Assembly: GCA_963706905.1 (NCBI GenBank)
Contig: CAVPNY010000006.1
Coordinates: 1-27,424, forward strand
DNA length: 27,424 bases
Origin: CAVPNY01 sp963706905
GTDB taxonomy: Bacteria; Chloroflexota; Anaerolineae; Anaerolineales; UBA4823
Direction: 5' to 3'
In this document: positions 16,758-25,119 of the stretch, piece by piece
How the letters are laid out: each line of letters starts with the position of its first letter
Numbering within the stretch: the first letter of the stretch is position 1
Made by a program: the position numbers and the translations under genes
The notes under the pieces: generated by a model
Seen by the model: only the letters and a program-made list of their open reading frames with translations
What the model was told of the DNA's origin: nothing
The model's database searches: none

Positions 16758-18359
16758 ATGAGTATTCGTGGGCGGGTGTGTGGATTGACTGGCGCAAACC
16801 TGGCAACACTATTTTGGATCGGTTCGCTGCTGAGTTTGGCGGCTCTGGCATGTAATTTCACCTCAGTATTTCCTAAACCGTCGGGGATCACTGCAGGCGA
16901 GTTCCAACAGACCCTGACCGCAATGGCTCCTTCGGCCGGGAGCAGCCAGACGCCAGAGCCCACTCAAATGGAGACCCTGTCACCCCCGTTCAGCGGCCTA
17001 TCCACCGCTACCCCAGGGCAGCTACCAGTAGAACCTCCTCCAGCAGACGGTGCACCGGCGCAGTTTGAGTATGTGGTCCAGTCGGGAGATACATTGGCTG
17101 CACTGGGCAAACGGTTTGACGTTGCTCCGGAGGAAATAACCTCCGATCAGCCTCTGGCAGCCGAGGCTTACCTGCCGCCCGGTCAGCGGCTGGTGATCCC
17201 AAACCGGGTCGGATCTATTGAATACCCCAGCGCGGTGCTGCCGGATAGCGAGGTAGTCAACAGCCCTTCGGCGGCTGACTTTTCCATTGGAGACTATATC
17301 CAGGAGGCAGGTGGCTTCCTGAGCACTTACTCCGAGACGGTCAATGGGGCAACCCTGACTGGCGCGGAGATCGTCGAAAAAGTGGCTCTGGAGAACTCAA
17401 TCAATGCGCGCTTTCTGTTAGCCTTCCTCGAATTCCGCTCGGGGTGGGTGCTGGGAGCGCCCCGCGACTCGGCAGACCTGGCGCACCCGATTGGATTTTA
17501 TGTGCCGGATTACCGCGGCCTGTATAAAGAGCTGGTACTGACAGCTACCCAAGCAGGTAAAGGTTATTATGGCTGGCGGTCGGGAGACCTGACCAGCATG
17601 GAATTCCACGATGGTGAGACCTTAAGGCTGGATCCGTCCTTAAATGCCGCATCAGCGGCGGTGCAGCGACTGTTTGCCCTGTTTTATTCCCGCCAGGATT
17701 GGGAAGCGGCTGTGTATGGGTCGGAAGGCTTTGTTAAGCTTTATCAACAACTGTATGGCGATGCCTGGGCGTGGGCAGCCGGGATTGAACCATTATTCCC
17801 GGCTGGCCTGACGCAGCCGGTGATCGAACTACCTTTTGCAGTCGGGGAGCGCTGGGGTTTCACCGGTGGACCCCACCTGACGTGGAATTCCGGCAGCCCG
17901 CGCGGCGCCATTGATTTTTCGCCAACTACTGGAGGAGTAGCCTGCTCCATTTCGTTAGCCTGGGTGACCGCCTCAGGGTCGGGGGTGGTGACGCGCTCGA
18001 GCGATGATGTGGTCGCTCTTGACCTGGATGGAGATGGATTCGAGCAAACCGGCTGGGTGTTGATCTATTTACACCTTCCTGAAGATGATCGCATCCAGGC
18101 TGGCACCCGGGTGAATCTAGATGACCGGCTCGGACACCCCTCGTGTGAGCGCGGCAAGTCGACCGGCACGCATGTGCATTTCGCTCGCAAATATAATGGC
18201 GAGTGGCTCCCGGCGGATGGGCCGCTGCCATTTGTGCTGAGCGGCTGGGAGGTTCAGGAGGGGAGTAAATCCTACCAGGGGGCTCTGGTCAAAGGCGATC
18301 GGATCGTGACCGCCAACCCAGGCGGCCCCAGCTCGGCGTTGATCATCCGGGAGGATTGA
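16758..18359 (+). CDS. LysM- and M23-like-domain lipoprotein
   Basis: About 533 residues. A lipoprotein signal ends in LSLAALAC (Cys about 32), followed by a Thr/Pro/Ser-rich linker. Next comes one LysM domain (YVVQSGDTLAALGKRF to PPGQRLVIPN, about 105-150) that binds glycan. The middle region is not recognised. The C-terminal domain resembles an M23 endopeptidase: a GGPHLTWNSGSPRGAIDF segment (about 369-386), HLPEDDRI, and a THVHF motif (about 470) at the place of HxH. The first His is not in the usual HxGxD spacing, so peptidase activity is uncertain. A DLDGDGFEQTG loop resembles a calcium-binding loop. Starts at ATG 16758 or GTG 16743; neither has a strong ribosome site. It is the first gene past the EPS terminator and may process cell-wall or capsule material. 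Confidence 0.8.
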   Translation: MSIRGRVCGLTGANLATLFWIGSLLSLAALACNFTSVFPKPSGITAGEFQQTLTAMAPSAGSSQTPEPTQMETLSPPFSGLSTATPGQLPVEPPPADGAPAQFEYVVQSGDTLAALGKRFDVAPEEITSDQPLAAEAYLPPGQRLVIPNRVGSIEYPSAVLPDSEVVNSPSAADFSIGDYIQEAGGFLSTYSETVNGATLTGAEIVEKVALENSINARFLLAFLEFRSGWVLGAPRDSADLAHPIGFYVPDYRGLYKELVLTATQAGKGYYGWRSGDLTSMEFHDGETLRLDPSLNAASAAVQRLFALFYSRQDWEAAVYGSEGFVKLYQQLYGDAWAWAAGIEPLFPAGLTQPVIELPFAVGERWGFTGGPHLTWNSGSPRGAIDFSPTTGGVACSISLAWVTASGSGVVTRSSDDVVALDLDGDGFEQTGWVLIYLHLPEDDRIQAGTRVNLDDRLGHPSCERGKSTGTHVHFARKYNGEWLPADGPLPFVLSGWEVQEGSKSYQGALVKGDRIVTANPGGPSSALIIRED

Positions 18360-18367
18360 ACAACCGG

Positions 18368-18844
18368 TTAATCGTTTTCACCCCCTTCTCCGCCTTCACC
18401 TCCCTCGCTACCAAAGGTGGCAATCAACCCTTTAAGAAGCTCCTGTTTCTCGCTGTCATTCAATCGCGCCGAGGAGTGCATGAGCAAATACATGCGCGGC
18501 GGCATCTCTCCTTCCTGGAGAAGCTGTGCGGCTTCACCGCCCTCATTCTCCGGGCGCCCCCACTCGGAAACATTAAATTTGGCACGGCCTTCTATCGTAT
18601 CGTTCTGGATCAGCAGCGATACAGGCGGGACATTACTGTACCAGGGCCAGACGGTCTCGTTGCTGTGGCAGTCAGCGCAAGCGCGGAAAAAAAGCTCTCT
18701 GGTGCGCGGGCTGTCCCACTGCGGCTCCGCTGTCACGGGTGGATTGGTATGACCACCGCGCTGGGATATGAACGGGATAGCAATGCAGATCACGATCAGA
18801 CAAGCAAGCAAGATGAGTAGGATAGCAAGTATTCGCCTGGACAT
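18368..18844 (-). CDS. Membrane-anchored haem-binding-domain protein
   Basis: 158 residues. An N-terminal membrane anchor (residues 4-27) is followed by an extracytoplasmic domain with a single CADCH motif (CxxCH, c-type haem) near residue 56, and the family context WPWYSNVPPVSLLI and EMPPRMYLLMHSSARLND. These match the haem-binding domain family found in many environmental bacteria. The short C-terminal tail is a Gly/Glu repeat (GGEGGEGGEND). A GGAG site sits upstream of the ATG on the minus strand. It is read convergently with the LysM lipoprotein; the two stops are 8 bp apart. A redox or electron-transfer role is likely, but the partner is unknown. Confidence 0.85.
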   Translation of the reverse strand: MSRRILAILLILLACLIVICIAIPFISQRGGHTNPPVTAEPQWDSPRTRELFFRACADCHSNETVWPWYSNVPPVSLLIQNDTIEGRAKFNVSEWGRPENEGGEAAQLLQEGEMPPRMYLLMHSSARLNDSEKQELLKGLIATFGSEGGEGGEGGEND

Positions 18845-19066
18845 ATGATCTCCTGAATCGGTCCATCAAAGGATTTTCGGATGGGTAACCAACCGTAAAC
18901 CAATTCAGTATACGCCTGCAAGTTTAAATCTGCAAGATGAAAGCATCGAACGATTTGCGGATCTGGTATGGATAAATTTGTAGAAATCGGATAAAATTAC
19001 TCTGTACTGAACCAGTCCTGTGCGGGACTCGGGGTGGAAACTTATTAGAAGGAGCTGATTTAAACA
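18845..19066. other. Divergent intergenic region
   Basis: 222 bp between the haem protein (minus) and the pentapeptide-repeat gene (plus). It must hold both promoters, but no pair of boxes is convincing by eye. AAGGAG at 19051-19056 is the ribosome site of the plus-strand gene. Confidence 0.5.
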
Positions 19067-19753
19067 ATGTCTGAGGCATTAATGGGTGTGATCATCGGCG
19101 GCACTTTTGGCTTCTTAGGTGCCCTCACGGGTATTTTAGCCAATACCTGGCTGGACGCGCGGAAGGCCCGGCGAGATCGGCTGCGCGAAGTGCGATTGAG
19201 GCTGGTGGGCGATCGCGTGCAGACCTCTGAGGTGCTGGATTTCATCAGTATTGGTCGCCAGAGGCAATGGCCGCGCTTCTGGGTTCACAATCACGCCGAT
19301 CTAAGCCGCGCCCAGCTGCAGGAGATCGACCTGCGCGGGCAGGATCTGCACGGCGTAAAGCTGTTCCGTGCCAATCTCAGCCAAATTGATTTGGACCTGG
19401 CAAACCTCAGTGGGGCAGACCTCAGCAAAGCTGATATGAACGGTGCAGACCTCAGCCTGGCAAATCTGAGCGGGGCCAAGCTGGGACGGGCCAACCTGGC
19501 ATACGCTGAGCTGTTCAAGGCCAACTTGAGCAAGACCAAGCTGCGCAATGCCGATCTAAGTCATGCTGACCTGACCCAGGCAGATTTGAGCGGGGCTGAT
19601 TTGACCATGGCAAACCTGAGCGGGGCGCGCCTGACTGGCGCCAAAATCTCCCCGCAACAACTGGCCAGCGCCGCCTCGCTGGAAGGGGCAACCCTGCCTG
19701 ACGGAACACTCCATCAGGCTCCAGGCGAAGCTTTAGCTGAAGGATCCTCCTGA
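19067..19753 (+). CDS. Membrane-anchored pentapeptide-repeat protein
   Basis: 228 residues. A hydrophobic segment at about 5-27 (GVIIGGTFGFLGALTG) is followed by a strongly basic stretch ARKARRDRLREVRLR, then from about residue 84 a run of roughly 23 pentapeptide units of the A(D/N)LSx type (ADLSKADMNGADLSLANLS), forming a right-handed quadrilateral beta-helix. The repeats end around residue 200, leaving a short polar tail. Such helices act as protein-binding or DNA-mimic surfaces, but nothing here decides the partner. AAGGAG precedes the ATG. A membrane-tethered version with a basic linker is less common than soluble forms. Confidence 0.85.
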   Translation: MSEALMGVIIGGTFGFLGALTGILANTWLDARKARRDRLREVRLRLVGDRVQTSEVLDFISIGRQRQWPRFWVHNHADLSRAQLQEIDLRGQDLHGVKLFRANLSQIDLDLANLSGADLSKADMNGADLSLANLSGAKLGRANLAYAELFKANLSKTKLRNADLSHADLTQADLSGADLTMANLSGARLTGAKISPQQLASAASLEGATLPDGTLHQAPGEALAEGSS

Positions 19754-19790
19754 TTCAGTTCTTCTTCGCCTGAATATTATCCAGCGCTCT

Positions 19791-20456
19791 TTAAACCAAG
19801 CAGCAAGCGCACATCCAGATGGGTGAAGTCCGGACAGCTTGCAAGATGCCGGAGATACCAGTTAGTTCTTCGGAATTCAGGAAGGTAGTGAGCACGACTG
19901 TTCTCATTCCGGCGCGGCGGGCGGATTCAATCCCAGCGGGGGAGTCTTCGAAAACCAGACATTCCTGGGGTGAAATCTCCAGCCTGTGAGCGGCGGTAAG
20001 GAACATCTCCGGATGAGGTTTGCTGTTTTGGATGTCCTCTGCTCCCACCACTGCAGAGAAATAATCCCTTATCCCTAAACCATCCAGAATCATAGCGATG
20101 TTCTGCTCGTTGGCCGATGAGGCGATTGCCATCGACACGCCCATACTGCGTGCCTGGACCAAGAAGGAGTACAGGCCGGGGACGGCCTGAAGATGGGGGC
20201 GATAAGCCTCCCGGTAGAGAAACTCTTTACGGCGGGCCAGATCTTTTAATTCAGCCTCAGAGAGACCGTCTCCCAGGAGAGCGCGTAATGTCTCTGCATT
20301 CGTCTTTCCGGCGTTCAGCCGATGTAAATCTACCGGTTCAATCCCAATTCCAATTTCATGTAGCAGATCTGCCCAGGCTTGCGTATGGAAATCCGCATTG
20401 TCGACCAGCGTGCCGTCCATGTCAAAAATGAATGCTTGGATGTTTCCCTGACACAT
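19791..20456 (-). CDS. HAD-superfamily phosphatase/phosphomutase (beta-phosphoglucomutase-like)
   Basis: 221 residues with all four HAD motifs: FDMDGTLVDN (nucleophile D12, D14), IASSANE (motif II Ser), SKPHPE (motif III Lys), and VFEDSPAGIESA (motif IV acids). The helical cap domain between motifs I and II is of the C1 type seen in beta-phosphoglucomutase and related sugar-phosphate phosphatases. It would hydrolyse or isomerise a phosphorylated sugar in the cytosol; the substrate is not determinable. The C-terminus (MCACCLV) is unusual and Cys-rich and lies convergent with the pentapeptide gene, 37 bp from its stop. The IS630-type element lies directly upstream on its 5' side, 68 bp away, so it may have altered the promoter. 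Confidence 0.88.
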   Translation of the reverse strand: MCQGNIQAFIFDMDGTLVDNADFHTQAWADLLHEIGIGIEPVDLHRLNAGKTNAETLRALLGDGLSEAELKDLARRKEFLYREAYRPHLQAVPGLYSFLVQARSMGVSMAIASSANEQNIAMILDGLGIRDYFSAVVGAEDIQNSKPHPEMFLTAAHRLEISPQECLVFEDSPAGIESARRAGMRTVVLTTFLNSEELTGISGILQAVRTSPIWMCACCLV

Positions 20457-20527
20457 ATCAATCGATATAACTCCTGGTAGCTGGATATTATACGATCATC
20501 ATCAATTACTGATCTCTGCATAATAAT

Positions 20528-21103
20528 CTAAACTTCGTAGCCTGCATCATGGATGAACGCCTGGATCAAATTGGGTTTACGCTGCAATCGTTTCTTAGCT
20601 TTATACAAATGAGCATCCAGCTCAGGAAGGTGGTCACATGCGATATTGGCCAGATCAGCCAGTTTCAGATAGCTCCAGACCCACTCGGTCGGGTTGAGTT
20701 CCGGAGCATATCCAGGTAATCTTTCGAGATGAAGGCGCTGGGTGGCTCCAGATGCCAGGTAATCTCTAAGAAACTGTGAGCGATGAGTTGGGCTGCCATC
20801 CCAAATCACCAGCAGCAAGCCAGGGATCAAGCGCTGAAGCTGTCCCAGAAAAGCGACCACTTCACGGCTGGTAATCGAATGCATATACGTTTTGAGAAAC
20901 AACCTGCCTTGCGGCGTCACTGCGCCGATCACCGAGAGATGGTCATAGGACAAATACTCCTTCAAAATCGGTGTGCAACCGCAAGGGGCATAGGTGCGCA
21001 CCACCATCGGCAGCAGATAGAAGCCCGACTCGTCTATGAAGACGATCGTTCGTCCTTCTTGGGCTGCCTTTTTTTCAACTCTGGCCACCGCTCTGCTTTC
21101 CAT
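20528..21103 (-). CDS. IS630 transposase, C-terminal DDE frame
   Basis: Catalytic half, 191 residues if read alone. All three acidic residues of the IS630 DDE triad are visible: D in IVFIDESGFY, D in LLVIWDGSPTHRS, and E in LPGYAPELNPTEWVWSYLK. It has an ATG at 21103, but its first residues overlap the other frame and look like a read-through product, so it is most likely made as a fusion by -1 frameshifting at the A7 run. The stop (20528-20530) lies inside the left terminal repeat. The transposase appears complete. Confidence 0.88.
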   Translation of the reverse strand: MESRAVARVEKKAAQEGRTIVFIDESGFYLLPMVVRTYAPCGCTPILKEYLSYDHLSVIGAVTPQGRLFLKTYMHSITSREVVAFLGQLQRLIPGLLLVIWDGSPTHRSQFLRDYLASGATQRLHLERLPGYAPELNPTEWVWSYLKLADLANIACDHLPELDAHLYKAKKRLQRKPNLIQAFIHDAGYEV

Positions 21104-21534
21104 CGCTGGATCTCAGCTTCCTTGCGCTGTTTGGCTCGTCGAATGGGCTTCTGGGGTGTCCAACCCAGCTCTTTCAGAATGCGGCTCACATGGGCAGGGT
21201 GGTACTTCACGCCCAACTCGCGTTCGATGACCTGCGCTACCCGTGGACAAGTCCATAGATTGCCCCGAAAACCGAAGCTCTCTGCCCCACGTTCTAATAG
21301 CCCTGGAATGCGCCGCCGTTCTTCCGTGCTCAACCGGCGAGGAGAACCGCTGGACTTTTTCGAGTTGAGCGCCGCTTCCCCTCCTTCCTTGCCCGCTTTG
21401 ATCCATTGGCTCACTGCTCCTTTGGTGACGCCCAACGCTTCGCCGATTTGTTTCTGCGCCCAACCTGCTTGGTATAACTTCCAGGCGCGTTTTCGACGTT
21501 CTTCCTTCCAGCTCTTAAGTTCTTTTTTGGCCAT
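21034..21534 (-). CDS. IS630 transposase, N-terminal frame (helix-turn-helix)
   Basis: First frame of the IS630-type transposase, from ATG 21534 (MAKKELKSWKEERRKRAW). It carries the paired DNA-binding helices: an HTH with WAQKQIGEALGVTKGAVSQWI, then a second winged-helix part with VAQVIERELGVKYHPAHVSRILKELGW. It ends RQPKKDERSSS in a frame overlapping the catalytic part by 70 bp. A run of seven A followed by GG (coding strand, about 21069-21075) allows a -1 slip to give ELKKKAAQEGRTIVFIDESG, continuing into the DDE part. The upstream in-frame extension to 21570 would cross the element end, so the later ATG is preferred. Confidence 0.85.
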   Translation of the reverse strand: MAKKELKSWKEERRKRAWKLYQAGWAQKQIGEALGVTKGAVSQWIKAGKEGGEAALNSKKSSGSPRRLSTEERRRIPGLLERGAESFGFRGNLWTCPRVAQVIERELGVKYHPAHVSRILKELGWTPQKPIRRAKQRKEAEIQRWKAERWPELKKRQPKKDERSSS

Positions 21535-21675
21535 GCGGCCTATCAAACCATAGTTTAGTTTAATCCGCAAGGATCAGTAGGATTAACTCCAAGAAGGATG
21601 TTTTGGGCAGATCTGAACCGGTCACGGGTATTGGGATGTATATTAAACAGAACATTGCGATCAAAATTTCACAGA

Positions 21676-22779
21676 ATGGACAGAATGAACAAGATTGCCT
21701 GGACGACGTGGATGATAGGGCTGCTGTGCCTGTTAGCGGGCTGCTCGCCAGCCACGAACAGCGGGCCAGTATCGACTTCTCCCTCCCCGAAGCTTACGGT
21801 GATGGCGACTCCGGTCGCGACCCAGGCGCATACTTTGTCCTCAGACGAGATCGTATCCTTGAACAGCCTGGAGCGCATAACCGATTACCCGCTGTATACG
21901 ATGCGCTATTATGGTGCATACCGCCAGGATATACATGCCATTGAAAATCTCGAACCTGGTTCAATCCTGGCTACAAACTGGCCTGATTGGGGCTGCTCTC
22001 TATTTGCGGCGCTGGGGGATGGGACGGATATGTTCTACGGGCGGAATTTCGATTGGCGTTACAGCCCAGCGCTGCTGCTTTTCACCGATCCGCCGGACGG
22101 TTATGCATCTGCTGCTATGGTGGGTATGGACTATTTGCTCCCGTCAAGCCTGCGGGGTGAGGTCACGACCCTGACTGAACTGCCTGCCCAGGAGCGCGCT
22201 TTCTTGCTGGATGCCCCGGCCTGGCCGTTTGATGGCATGAACGACCAGGGTTTGGTAGTAGGCATGGCAGCGGTAATGGACAGCCGGTCGCCGCATGACC
22301 CGGCGAAGCCCAGCATCGGCTCGCTGGAGGTGATCCGCCAGATGCTCGATCACGCCAGCAACGTAGACGTAGCTGTGTCTATCCTGGAGACCTACAACAT
22401 CAGCATGGATGGCGTGCCGATCCATTACCTGATAGCCGATCGAACTGGTCGGTCTGTGTTGGTCGAGTTAGATGAGAAGATGACCGTGATCCCCAATGAT
22501 TCCCCCTGGCACCTGGCGACCAACCATTTGCGGGTAAATGTCCTGCCCGGCGCCCTGTCTGGCTGCTGGCGCTATGACACGATTGAACAGAGGCTTACTG
22601 CCTCGGGTGGTGATCTCACCAGCCAGCAAGCCCTTGATCTGCTCCAGTCCGTCTCCCAGGAAGGAGATTATGCGACCCAATGGTCGATTGTATATGGAAT
22701 CGACAGCGGCCTGATCCAGATTGCCATGGGGAGGGAGTTTGAAAGTCTGGCGCGTTTCCAATTCGACCTGTCTGAGTAA
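21676..22779 (+). CDS. Ntn-hydrolase-like (linear amide C-N hydrolase) lipoprotein
   Basis: About 368 residues. A short lipoprotein signal with the lipobox CLLAGC is followed by a Ser/Thr/Pro linker. The core resembles the choloylglycine hydrolase/acyltransferase group: DWGCSLFAALGDGTDMFYGRNFDW gives the probable nucleophile (Cys about 107) and the conserved GRNFDW Asp. Later elements are GMNDQGLVVGMAAV, IADRTGRSVLVELD and the Asn-rich WHLATNHL. In this group the Cys works as an N-terminal nucleophile after self-cleavage. Here the Cys is internal to a long N-terminal extension, so maturation is open. ATG 21676 or 21685 precedes the signal; the longer reading from 21598 has a less likely N-terminus. 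The IS630 element lies directly upstream. Confidence 0.75.
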   Translation: MDRMNKIAWTTWMIGLLCLLAGCSPATNSGPVSTSPSPKLTVMATPVATQAHTLSSDEIVSLNSLERITDYPLYTMRYYGAYRQDIHAIENLEPGSILATNWPDWGCSLFAALGDGTDMFYGRNFDWRYSPALLLFTDPPDGYASAAMVGMDYLLPSSLRGEVTTLTELPAQERAFLLDAPAWPFDGMNDQGLVVGMAAVMDSRSPHDPAKPSIGSLEVIRQMLDHASNVDVAVSILETYNISMDGVPIHYLIADRTGRSVLVELDEKMTVIPNDSPWHLATNHLRVNVLPGALSGCWRYDTIEQRLTASGGDLTSQQALDLLQSVSQEGDYATQWSIVYGIDSGLIQIAMGREFESLARFQFDLSE

Positions 22780-22808
22780 GATGTCAATCCCCAGGAGCGA
22801 GTAAACCA

Positions 22809-24723
22809 ATGAGATGCACTCGAAGAATACCCGTCGTAATGTTGATCCTGATCACCTTGCTCATCCAGGCATGTGGCGATAGGGCTGAACAGACGCTCCA
22901 GCCAGCTCTGCCTGCCACAGTCACCCAGGCGATCGAGCTGACTCAGCCATCTCCAGAGGCATCGTTACCCCCTGCGCCTGAGACGTCTCTTACACCTGAT
23001 GTTGCGCCGGTCGAGGATTTATCGGCTGGACTGGATGGTCTGGATTTCGACAGCTTCATGGATGAATTATACAAGCGCTTACTGTTGCGCTATCCCCAGA
23101 CGGTCACCGAGCTTGGTCTGGCTCAAGCTTACGGTATGCGCAATGATCGGCTGAACGATCTGTCGGAAGATTATCTGCACCAAACCCAGCAGCTGGAGGC
23201 ATCCATCCTGGCGCTCTTGCAGGTCTATGACCGTTCGCAGCTTAGCCCCGAGCAGCAGCTCAGCGCCGAGATTTACGCCTGGTATCTGGATGACCTGGTG
23301 CGCGGCCAGGAATATTACTATTACGACTACCCGGTGAGTTTCTTGATCACCACCGGCGTCCAGGTGCAGTTGCTCCAATTGTTCACCGACTTGCACCCGC
23401 TGGAGGATCGGCAGGACGCCGAGGATTACATCACCCGCCTCTCTCAGGTGGAAACCCAATTCGGGCAGTTAATCGAGGGTCTAATGCGGCGCGAAGTAGA
23501 TGGGATAGTAATGCCGCGTCTTCCTGATCCCCTGGGTGCTGGGGGATATCCGGGAGATGGCACAGAGTAACCCGAAGAGCACACCCTTTTACACATCTTT
23601 CGCGGAGAAAGTTTCCGTGTTGACCGAACTGAGCACGCCAGAGCAAGACGCCTTGCTGGCCGCGGCGGAAGAAGAGATCGCCGTGTCGGTCCTTCCGGCG
23701 TACCAGGCGCTGGGGGACTATCTGGAAGACCTTCAAAAGAAGGCGAGTAACGAGGCGGGCGCCTGGAAGTTTCCCAACGGTGAAGCGTATTATGCCCATG
23801 CCTTACGGCACCATACCACAACAGACCTGAGCGCTGACGAGATCCACCAGCTTGGCCTGACGCAATTGGATCGCATCCATGCCGAGATGCGGGCCGCCTT
23901 TGCAGCGCTAGGATACCCGGCTGAGGATTTTATACCAGTTTTGTATAATCGCCTGGCTCAAGAAGGCGGATATTACCAGGGGGAGGAGATTGCCACCGCC
24001 TACGAAGCTCTGATCCAGGATGCCGAGCAAAAAGTAGCCCCAGCCTTCGATCTGCGTCCGAAGGCCCCGGTGATCGTGATCGCAGGGGAGGCGGGAGACT
24101 ATTACACGCCGCCAGCAGTGGATGGTTCACGGCCTGGCATGTTCTATGCCCAGGTGACCGGCAGAGAGTGGCGCTTCAGCATGCCCACCCTGGCTTACCA
24201 CGAGGCGGTTCCCGGGCACCATTTCCAATTGGCGCTGGCGCTGGAACAATCGCTGCCGGCCTTCCGCAAGGGCGGTCAGTTTATGGCGTATACCGAAGGC
24301 TGGGCATTATATGCTGAGAGATTGGTTGCAGAGATGGGTTTTTACCAGGATGATCCGTATGGCGATCTGGGTCGTCTGCAGGCGGAAGCTTTTCGCGCTG
24401 CCCGGCTGGTGGTGGATACCGGCATTCATGCCAAGAAATGGACTTTCGATCAAGCGGTAGATTTCATGATGGAGAACACCGGACTGCCAGACAATTTTGT
24501 CCAGGGGGAAGTCGGGCGTTACATCATGTGGCCTGGGCAGGCAACCGCTTATATGGTGGGTATGCTCAAAATCCTGGAAGTCCGCCAGAGAGCGATGGAT
24601 ACGTTGGGAGACAAATTTGATCTTGTCGAGTTTCACAACGTGATTTTACAGAATGGGTCTGTGCCGCTCGAAGTGCTGGATGAGATTGTAAATGAATACA
24701 TCGCTGCCCGCCAGCAGCCATAA
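22809..24723 (+). pseudogene. DUF885-family lipoprotein (putative metallopeptidase) split by a one-base frameshift
   Basis: Lipoprotein signal LLIQAC, then a Pro/Thr-rich linker and the DUF885 fold. Frame one runs to 23570 and goes wrong after VDGIVMPR; frame two from about 23521 continues FLIPWVLGDIREMAQSNP and on to the end. Dropping one base at about 23519-23521 (CGTCTTCC) joins them into about 637 residues, the usual family length. Past the junction the metal site is intact: YHEAVPGHHFQLALA (24193-24237), then the conserved YTEGWALYAERL. The first 254 residues alone would lack the active site and the second part has only a weak internal start, so it is probably non-functional unless the shift is a sequencing error. 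It sits 29 bp after the Ntn-hydrolase gene, likely co-transcribed. Confidence 0.85.
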
Positions 24724-24789
24724 GGTCAGAGCTGGATCAGCGATGATTTAGATCGGTGAGTTGTCACTGGATTAGTTGGATATGATCTA

Positions 24790-25119
24790 TTATCCGGTTG
24801 GCAGATCGTTGAAGACCTGTTTCATTTTTGTGGCGTAAGTCTGGAAGGCCTTCCTTCCCTGGGGGGTCAGCTGCAGGATGGTGTTGGGGCGCTTCCCCTT
24901 GAAAGTCTTCTCGACTTCGATGTAGCCGCCCTCTTCCAGCTTGCTCAGATGTGCGGATAAATTGCCCCAGGTTAACCCGGTCTGGTTCATGAGGAAGGTG
25001 AAATCAGCGCTTTCCAGGACATACAGCACAGCCATGACTGCCAGCCGCGCCGGTTCGTGGACCAGCCGGTCAATGTCGGCGAGATCGAAAAAATCGGCGC
25101 CGCCGTCTGACTTAACCAT
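24790..25119 (-). CDS. Winged-helix DNA-binding transcriptional regulator
   Basis: About 109 residues from ATG 25119 (MVKSDGGADFF). Single winged-helix domain of the MarR/ArsR-like DNA-binding type: VHEPARLAVMAVLYVLESADFTFLMN, recognition-helix segment LTWGNLSAHLSKLEEGGYIEVEK, then the wing KTFKGKRPNTILQLTPQGRKAF. No metal-binding cysteines, so it is not a metal-sensing ArsR. It overlaps the stop of the upstream membrane-protein gene (25112-25119, same strand), so the two are translationally coupled. AAGAGG lies just upstream on the minus strand. It is probably the regulator of its own operon through the palindromes at 25851-25896; that is an inference. Confidence 0.88.
   Translation of the reverse strand: MVKSDGGADFFDLADIDRLVHEPARLAVMAVLYVLESADFTFLMNQTGLTWGNLSAHLSKLEEGGYIEVEKTFKGKRPNTILQLTPQGRKAFQTYATKMKQVFNDLPTG

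Larger units (their letters stand above)
20526..21560 (-). mobile_element. IS630-family insertion sequence, about 1035 bp
   Basis: Short terminal repeats read inward are ATCTAAACT (left) and AACTAAACT (right). TA lies just outside both ends (20524-20525 and 21561-21562), the target used by IS630/Tc1-mariner elements. It contains a two-frame transposase. The ends are inferred by eye and could be off by a few bases. Confidence 0.75.

Noticed and set aside
16622..16855. Small plus-strand frame at the end of the EPS cluster
   Set aside because: It covers the terminator hairpin and overlaps the LysM lipoprotein start, with no ribosome site or motif.
19754..19790. ATTCAG/CTGAAT hairpin between convergent genes
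   Set aside because: Six-bp stem with a long loop and no T-run; too weak to call a terminator.
20783..21553. Plus-strand 256-residue reading frame
   Set aside because: Antisense shadow of the IS630 transposase; composition is Arg/Ser/Pro-rich with no motif.
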